DNA of 64,000 bases. Origin: Hyphomicrobiales bacterium. GTDB taxonomy: Bacteria; Pseudomonadota; Alphaproteobacteria; Rhizobiales; Rhizobiaceae. Position 1 is the first letter of the stretch; each line of letters opens with the position of its first letter. Below the pieces are notes generated by a model, which saw only the letters and a program-made list of their open reading frames with translations, searched no databases and was not told the origin of the DNA. This document shows, one piece after another, positions 56,762 to 64,000 of this stretch. The stretch is from contig UEIJ01000001.1 of assembly GCA_900470195.1 (NCBI GenBank), positions 310,001 to 374,000 on the forward strand, read 5' to 3'. The translations under genes and the position numbers were made by a program.

Positions 56762-56994
56762 AGCTCATCCTGCTTTTTGAATAGTACGAAAACAATTTTG
56801 GTTATGCATATAAAGCTTGTGCCGAACGATACAAGCACAGACGTTTTCCCACTACCCCTTTTGTGATCATGGCTTGCACCGGCGTCGAAAAATGGCCAAA
56901 GAGACATAAAACTGTGCGTGCGCGCTCGCCACGCGTTTTCTCCGGCGCAATCTGCCGCTAAAGTCAAAAAGATAACAAGAAAAGTGGAAAGATC

Positions 56995-57621
56995 ATGGGC
57001 GTTACAGTCGTCAGCCATCCGCTTGTCCAGCACAAGCTCACCATCATGCGCAAGAAGGAAACGTCCACGGCCAGCTTCCGCCGGCTGCTGAAGGAAATAT
57101 CGCTGTTGCTCTGCTATGAAGTGACGCGCGATCTCGAACTGACCACCATGCCGATCGAAACACCGCTGATGCCGATGGACGCGCCGGTGCTCGAAGGCAA
57201 GAAGCTTGTCTTCGCCTCGATCCTGCGCGCCGGCAACGGCCTTCTGGAAGGGATGCTCGATCTGGTGCCTGCCGCCCGCGTCGCCCATATCGGCCTTTAT
57301 CGCGATCACGACACGCTGCAGCCGGTCGAATACTACTTCAAGGCGCCGGAAGACATCGTGAACCGCCTCATCATCGTGGTGGACCCGATGCTGGCCACCG
57401 GTCATTCTGCAATTGCAGCCATCGACAAGCTGAAGGAACGCGGCGCAACCAATATCCGTTTCCTCTGCCTGCTGGCGGCGCCGGAAGGCATCAAGCGCTT
57501 CACCGAAGCCCATCCGGATGTCGACGTGTTCACCGCTTCCATCGATGAGCGCCTCGATGAAAAGGGCTATATCGTTCCCGGTCTCGGCGACGCAGGCGAC
57601 CGCATGTACGGCACGAAGTAA
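56995..57621 (+). CDS. upp: Uracil phosphoribosyltransferase
   Basis: 208-aa salvage enzyme forming UMP from uracil and PRPP. The PRPP loop [14 protein letters not shown] and the [13 protein letters not shown] uracil-binding C-terminus are intact. It is monocistronic and is divergent from ubiE. Confidence 0.97.
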   Translation: MGVTVVSHPLVQHKLTIMRKKETSTASFRRLLKEISLLLCYEVTRDLELTTMPIETPLMPMDAPVLEGKKLVFASILRAGNGLLEGMLDLVPAARVAHIGLYRDHDTLQPVEYYFKAPEDIVNRLIIVVDPMLATGHSAIAAIDKLKERGATNIRFLCLLAAPEGIKRFTEAHPDVDVFTASIDERLDEKGYIVPGLGDAGDRMYGTK

Positions 57622-57664
57622 GCATTAACCCGCGCCTGCTATCGTGCCTCCAAACGGGGGCAGC

Positions 57665-58189
57665 ATGGCGCGGGTTTTTACGATCCTTCTGGTATTCGCG
57701 GGACTGGCAATCGCCTTCCCGCTCCTGTTTGAAAAATTCGGTCAACAGCCGAATGCCGGTTCAAACACATCCACGACAGCCTCATCCGCTCCTTCGTCGC
57801 CCTCCACTGCCTATAGCGGCCGCCGCGCGCAGATCAAGCCGGACAGCCGCGGCCATTTCATCGCGGACGTCAAGATCGCCGGTCAAACCCTTCGCGCCCT
57901 GGTGGATACGGGGGCAAGTGTCGTGGCGATCAACGCAAACGCCGCGCGGCGCATCGGCCTGTCGCTCAAACCCGATGATTTCAAATATCGCGTCTCGACC
58001 GCCAATGGCGAAACCCTTGCGGCACATGCCATTCTGCCCAGCATCGAAATCGGACGAATCCGGGTGGAAGATGTGGAAGCGATGGTCCTGCGGGACGACG
58101 CGCTGTCCGATACGCTTCTCGGCATGAGTTTTCTGAAGCGTCTGCGCCACTATGAAGTGTCGAATGGTGCGCTTATGCTGTCGCAATGA
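57665..58189 (+). CDS. TIGR02281-type aspartic protease
   Basis: 174-aa protein of the retropepsin-like clan. A membrane/signal helix (residues 1-25) is followed by a Ser/Thr-rich linker and the protease core with the DTGAS active site (LVDTGASVVAI). Each monomer has one such motif, so it should act as a dimer on the periplasmic side. Start ATG 57665 puts the helix at the N-terminus. Confidence 0.9.
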   Translation: MARVFTILLVFAGLAIAFPLLFEKFGQQPNAGSNTSTTASSAPSSPSTAYSGRRAQIKPDSRGHFIADVKIAGQTLRALVDTGASVVAINANAARRIGLSLKPDDFKYRVSTANGETLAAHAILPSIEIGRIRVEDVEAMVLRDDALSDTLLGMSFLKRLRHYEVSNGALMLSQ

Positions 58190-58269
58190 TGTGATAGCGT
58201 ACTTCCGATGCAGCTCAAAAGCGGTTACATCCACTGACCGTATAGCCACAATACCGATGGAAGCGAGCC

Positions 58270-58476
58270 ATGACACCGGACCAACGCCTGACCGAGCTCG
58301 AAATTCGCGTAGCCGAACAGGAAAAGACAATCGATGAGTTGTCATCCGTTCTGGCTGAACAATGGAAAACCATCGACCAGCTTTCCAAGAAACTTAGCGC
58401 ATTGACCGACCGCTTTCTGGAACTGGAAGAGCAGACCGCGCCGGACGTGCCGGTCACCAAACCGCCGCACTGGTAG
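58270..58476 (+). CDS. slyX: SlyX-family protein
   Basis: 68-aa coiled-coil protein (residues 1-45) with a proline-containing tail ending TKPPHW, as usual for SlyX. Its role is unknown. It is followed 6 bp later by the GNAT gene. Confidence 0.88.
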   Translation: MTPDQRLTELEIRVAEQEKTIDELSSVLAEQWKTIDQLSKKLSALTDRFLELEEQTAPDVPVTKPPHW

Positions 58477-58482
58477 AACACT

Positions 58483-58944
58483 ATGCTTCAGATCATCCCG
58501 CTTGCGGACCGTCCCGATCTCGTAACCGTCTGTGCTGCATGGAACCATGCGGAATGGGGCGAATTTACCGGCTCCACCCTCGAACAGACCGCAAAGGCTT
58601 TTCGCGACATCTCCCGTGAAGACGATGGACAGGCGGCGCGTGTCGCGCTCTGGAACGGAGAACCCGCTGGGCTCGTTCTCCTCATTCACAGCGATCTGGA
58701 AACGCATCCGCATCTGAAGCCCTGGGTGGCGAGCGTTTACGTCGCGCCCGACTATCGCGGCAAAGGTGTCGCAAAGAGACTTGTCGGTGCCATTGAGGAC
58801 GCCGCCGGCCAACATGGCTATGGAGAAGCCTACCTCTATACCAACAAGCCGAACCTCTACCGGCAGATCGGCTGGAGCGATTTCGAACTGCTCGAGGGCG
58901 ATTATGCCGGGATGCTGATCATGAAAAAGAAAATCGCGCGGTAA
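58483..58944 (+). CDS. GNAT-family N-acetyltransferase
   Basis: 153-aa acetyltransferase. The acetyl-CoA loop is YRGKGVAKRLV (about 91-101), with the beta-bulge VASVYVAPD before it. The substrate is unknown. It forms a two-gene unit with slyX and shares a 3' hairpin with msrA. Confidence 0.88.
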   Translation: MLQIIPLADRPDLVTVCAAWNHAEWGEFTGSTLEQTAKAFRDISREDDGQAARVALWNGEPAGLVLLIHSDLETHPHLKPWVASVYVAPDYRGKGVAKRLVGAIEDAAGQHGYGEAYLYTNKPNLYRQIGWSDFELLEGDYAGMLIMKKKIAR

Positions 58945-58956
58945 GAACCGCGCGAT
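58933..58956. terminator. Hairpin between convergent GNAT and msrA genes
   Basis: ATCGCGCGG TAAGAA CCGCGCGAT, a 9-bp perfect stem that overlaps the GNAT stop codon. It has no T-run on the plus strand; it may work on either strand. Confidence 0.55.
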
Positions 58957-58973
58957 CTGTTAATGATGTTCCC

Positions 58974-59630
58974 TCATTGCGCAAGTGGGATCGGGCAACT
59001 CACGCCGGTTCCACGCAGGCCGCAATAACCGTTCGGATTCTTCGCCAGATATTGCTGGTGATAGTCCTCGGCATAATAAAACTCCGGCGCATCGTCGATT
59101 TCGGTCGTGATAGGACCGAGACCGCGAGCGGCCAGCGCCTGCGCGTAGGCTTCACGGCTCTTTTCCGCCACGTCCCGATCAGCCTTGTCGAAAGTATAGA
59201 TGACCGAACGGTAGGTCGTGCCAATATCGTTGCCCTGCCGCATGCCCTGGGTCGGATCGTGCTCCTCCCAGAAAAGCGTCAGCAACTCGTCCAGGCTCAC
59301 CACCTTCGGATCATAGACCACCAGCACGACTTCCGCATGACCGGTCAGGCCCGTGCAGGTTTCCTCATAGGTCGGGTTGGGCGTAACGCCACCCGCATAA
59401 CCGGCAGCCGTCGCATATACGCCCGGCACCTGCCAAAACAGTCGCTCAGCGCCCCAGAAGCAACCCATCCCGAACAGAACCTGTTTATAGCCATCGGGCC
59501 AAGGCGCTTTGAGGGGATGACCATTCACGAAATGAGTCGCGGATGTCGGGATCGGGGCCGCACGCCCGGGCAAAGCCTCATCCGTCGAAGGCATCTGCAT
59601 CTTCTTGCGATAGCTGTCCAAGAAACTCAT
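58974..59630 (-). CDS. msrA: Peptide-methionine (S)-S-oxide reductase
   Basis: 218-aa enzyme that repairs oxidised methionine. The catalytic Cys is in [10 protein letters not shown], with [14 protein letters not shown] and [14 protein letters not shown], the latter carrying the probable resolving Cys. Start ATG 59630 is where homology begins; a small membrane-protein gene lies 16 bp upstream. Confidence 0.95.
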   Translation of the reverse strand: MSFLDSYRKKMQMPSTDEALPGRAAPIPTSATHFVNGHPLKAPWPDGYKQVLFGMGCFWGAERLFWQVPGVYATAAGYAGGVTPNPTYEETCTGLTGHAEVVLVVYDPKVVSLDELLTLFWEEHDPTQGMRQGNDIGTTYRSVIYTFDKADRDVAEKSREAYAQALAARGLGPITTEIDDAPEFYYAEDYHQQYLAKNPNGYCGLRGTGVSCPIPLAQ

Positions 59631-59646
59631 GGTTTCCACCTCCTGA

Positions 59647-59970
59647 TTATCGAGCGGTGAAGCGTCCCATAGGGCGCTCCCGACGATGACCGATTGCATA
59701 GAATAACAGGGCGAGAATGCCGAAAAGAAGCCAGCCCGGTTGCTCAAGCAAAGGGACGCAGACGGCATTCCAGGCTCCTGCCCCTATATAGTGCGTCACA
59801 ATGATTTCTGCATCGGCCAATGTTTCGGGCGCGTTGCGTGACCACATGGACAAGAGCGGCTTGGCGATAAACTGCGATGCGCCGACGGACCGCGCGCCAT
59901 CGAGGACTGCGAAAATTACCGCGAAAGCCAGAAAAACAACCGCAAAACTACGCAATACAAATCGGATCAC
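59647..59970 (-). CDS. Small membrane protein upstream of msrA
   Basis: 107-aa protein with two hydrophobic segments (about 7-25 and 75-95). The middle part reads [26 protein letters not shown]. Start GTG 59970 is a guess; the frame stays open up to ATG 60066. It probably shares a transcript with msrA. Function is unknown. Confidence 0.65.
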   Translation of the reverse strand: MIRFVLRSFAVVFLAFAVIFAVLDGARSVGASQFIAKPLLSMWSRNAPETLADAEIIVTHYIGAGAWNAVCVPLLEQPGWLLFGILALLFYAIGHRRERPMGRFTAR

Positions 59971-60343
59971 GATTCTCTGCCCCGGATTTCCTACCCTGAT
60001 ATCGGCATCGGTTGTGAGCCCGACATGCCGATGATTTGTTTTTTTGATGTTGCTAAAGCATAGCATACAGAACCCCTCAGGCTCAAAGCAGGGTTGGAAC
60101 ACAATTATACGATTAAAATAAAATTGAGTAATTTCAGTGGCTTATATTACCCATATCACTCTTTGCACAGGCTCGGCGATTTAGGCGCAAAAACTTTCAA
60201 ATAGCTGTTGAACATATGCATTTTCTGGCTATATTCGCGCCGCACCCGCTAGTTGGCGCCTGACCAGCGCCTATTTTGAAAAGCGGTGCCATGTTTGCAG
60301 TCAGTTTCACCGTGAGTTACGGTTTCCCGACAGCAAGGCAGAC
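59971..60343. other. Gap without gene before tRNA-Ser
   Basis: 373 bp, AT-rich near 60100-60160. No credible coding frame or repeat is seen. The tRNA-Ser promoter is expected at its right end and the promoter of the membrane protein-msrA unit at its left end. Confidence 0.6.
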
Positions 60344-60433
60344 GGAGAGGTGGCCGAGTGGTTGAAGGCGCACGCCTGGAACGCGTGTATACGGGAAACC
60401 GTATCGAGGGTTCGAATCCCTCTCTCTCCGCCA
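60344..60433 (+). tRNA. tRNA-Ser(GGA)
   Basis: 90-nt class II tRNA. GGAGAGG pairs with TCTCTCC, the anticodon stem CACGC/GCGTG closes the loop CTGGAAC (anticodon GGA), a long variable arm (TATACGGG..CCGTATC) follows, and CCA is encoded. No integrated element is seen on its 3' side within the window. Confidence 0.95.
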
Positions 60434-60538
60434 TATAATTTTCCCTAGCAGAGACGAGTTATCTCCTTGACGATGGGTTAATGCCGCATCCACAACCGAG
60501 GCAAGAAAATGCCGGAGGTTTAGGCTCCGGCTTTGGTT

Positions 60539-62544
<2,006 letters not shown>

Positions 62545-62677
62545 GATACAAACCCGAATGGAAAACACTTTCACGGCACCGCCTTGCATGCCAGTCCGGC
62601 AAAAAGACGAACAAGACATGGCAAGGCGGTGACTGGAAGGTCATCTCCAGCATGGCCAATTATGGTAACCAAATCCT

Positions 62678-63406
62678 TTACGGGACTTCCGCCCGGCGCA
62701 GGCGTATCTGGCGCTCCAGACCGCGACGATTGTAAACGCCGGTCAGCGGATCGGTGTCGCGTTCTGCCTGCAATTCCTCTACCACGTCGCTGGCCGTTAC
62801 CGCCAAAAGGACAAGACCGGCAAGCACACCGGCAAAGGAACCCCATACCAGGACCCCTTGCCAATAGCGCGAATCTATCAGTTCGGACGGCCGTGTAATC
62901 GCATCGGAAAGGCCCAGCGCCATTCCAGCCTGCACATAGAAATGTACCGTGAGCAGCAGCAAAGTACCGAACAGCACGCGATCGATCGAGCGCCGGGAGG
63001 CAAGGTCGCGCGTCTGAATGCAAAGGACTGTCATCAAGCTGCCCAGGGACAGCTGCACCGCCGGCGCAATCCGCGAATAACCCGCATCGTTTGCGATGAA
63101 ATAGATCACGGCAACCAGAAAACCAAGCCCGATCAAACCCGACGCAATACGCGAATAACGCCTGCCCATGCGCCTCATCACACCTTCGCAAAACAGCCAG
63201 CCACCCAGAAAATGGAGAGCCGTGGTTATCGGTGAAGTCAGGGCAAGGCTGTTCGAGATCAGCGATATGGGAACCAGAAGCCCAAAGGCGAAGCAGGCAA
63301 AACTCTGGCCGAAAAGCAATAAATGCGCGCGCTTCCTGTCGAGCGTCCACACGCCTGACATTGTCGCAGCAAACAGCAATACTATAAGCGGCGGCACAAA
63401 CTTCAC
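62678..63406 (-). pseudogene. Diguanylate cyclase truncated at the start of GGDEF
   Basis: 242-aa remnant. Six to seven membrane segments form the sensor part (residues 1-205), then a linker and the first GGDEF-domain helix (DTDPLTGVYNRRGLERQ) before a stop after RRAEVP. The catalytic GGDEF/A-site is not encoded in any frame of the roughly 130 bp that remain before the Tlde1 gene. Deletion is likelier than frameshift. The membrane part could still be made. Confidence 0.75.
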
Positions 63407-63607
63407 GAAGGGACCCTAAATCGGTTGAAAACAAGACGGCAATAAACGCTAATTCAGATTGAACATTATGTGCAATTACAAAGCGGCATCAAAGTCAAGT
63501 TAATAGCTTGCAATATTGGTGAACACCAAATCTTGAAGGAGCCATAGCTAGAATAAGCGAGTGCTAAAATTAAACCAAAAACAACATCATTCAGCAAAAA
63601 GCTTTCG

Positions 63608-64000
63608 TCACGTAGTTTTTACCTTGAGATTTGTCCCCAGAAGCTTTTCGGCAATCATCCGTCCGATAGGTATGGAAGATGTCGCTGCAGGTGACGGCGC
63701 ATTGCAGACGTGAAGCATTCTCTCCGTTTCCCTGAAAAGAAAATCATGTACCAGCGTCCCGTCATCAAGAACGGCTTGCGCGCGTATTCCGGCCCCCGGC
63801 GCACCGAGATCGGAAAGCTCCAGTGTCGGGCAATATTTCCGGCATTCCGTCAAATAGCGCGCGCGAGACGCGGAATTGCTGAATTCGGATAGCGCCGAGC
63901 GCCAGTTCTTCATTGCCATCTTCCAGAAGCCCGGAAAGGCGGCCATGTCCGCGACATCGCCAGCGCGAAAACTGCCCTTGTCGTACCCCTCGCGCGAGAA
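63608..64000 (-). CDS. lhgO: L-2-hydroxyglutarate oxidase, C-terminal part
   Basis: 131 C-terminal residues of an FAD-dependent oxidase; the frame is open to the right edge and the start lies outside. The order PGFWKMAMKNWR.., GAGIRAQAV and HVCNAPSPAATSSIPIG matches LhgO, which oxidises L-2-hydroxyglutarate to 2-oxoglutarate. It ends ..NLKVKTT. The 200-bp gap to the truncated cyclase holds no other gene. Confidence 0.82.
   Translation of the reverse strand, partial: FSREGYDKGSFRAGDVADMAAFPGFWKMAMKNWRSALSEFSNSASRARYLTECRKYCPTLELSDLGAPGAGIRAQAVLDDGTLVHDFLFRETERMLHVCNAPSPAATSSIPIGRMIAEKLLGTNLKVKTT

Noticed and set aside
60344-60433. Second integration site at tRNA-Ser
   Set aside because: No integrase, att repeat or foreign gene follows the tRNA; normal host genes resume within about 100 bp.

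Overview
The window is chromosomal DNA of an alphaproteobacterium of the Brucella/Ochrobactrum group. This is inferred from the overall protein make-up: a beta-class GST with the Cys10-Ser11 start known from Ochrobactrum anthropi GST, a TIGR02281-type periplasmic retropepsin, a Tlde1/DUF2778 protein, and many short palindromic interspersed repeats (variants of CCGAAAAGTG..CGGTTTTCGG) between genes. Species-level naming is not possible from reading alone.

Left host block (1-22388): housekeeping genes. They are a BTLCP cysteine protease, dapE and a membrane protein, the overlapping truA-fmt-def cluster, rmuC, a SelT/SelW-like redox protein, a GIY-YIG protein, lepA, a complex I NDUFA9-type protein, uppP, a GST/queG/SDR string, a CmlA-like chloramphenicol exporter, mepA, mgsA, glk, and an MsbA-like ABC exporter that overlaps dapB, then gpmA. 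The block ends at tRNA-Leu(CAG).

Integrated element (about 22460-43549, about 21 kb): it lies between an 86-bp copy and an 85-bp copy of the tRNA-Leu 3' end plus its downstream terminator. From left to right it carries a P4-type tyrosine integrase, an AT-hook-like protein, an AlpA regulator, an unknown protein, a winged/MerR-like HTH protein and a PrimPol-helicase split at an A-tract. Then come ten GGCGGAAA iterons (a likely replication origin), an HGGxSTG protein with a small-terminase-like partner, two divergent HTH genes, a structured leader RNA with two small genes, and a serine resolvase with an inverted-repeat control site. A PD-(D/E)xK-like orphan nuclease follows, then three putative virion/ejection proteins (T7 gp14/15/16-like order), a small membrane protein, a KilA-N protein with a perfect operator palindrome, and a DUF5131-TcmP pair. 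Large terminase, portal, capsid and tail genes are absent. The element therefore looks like a phage satellite or a podovirus-like prophage that lost its head module and carries cargo at its right end. Paired TGTTGGTA sites sit at both ends with the same 12-bp spacing.

Right host block (43550-64000): bluB, a YhhN lysoplasmalogenase overlapping an aldehyde dehydrogenase, an EEP-family protein, a cardiolipin synthase, HdeD, prfC, an aminoglycoside-phosphotransferase-like protein, an AhpD-like protein, a run ubiE-ubiB-coaBC (coaBC carries an N-terminal FitA-like antitoxin domain), upp, a retropepsin, slyX, a GNAT protein, msrA, tRNA-Ser(GGA), a beta-class GST, a Tlde1 protein, a truncated GGDEF protein and the C-terminal part of an L-2-hydroxyglutarate oxidase that runs off the right edge.
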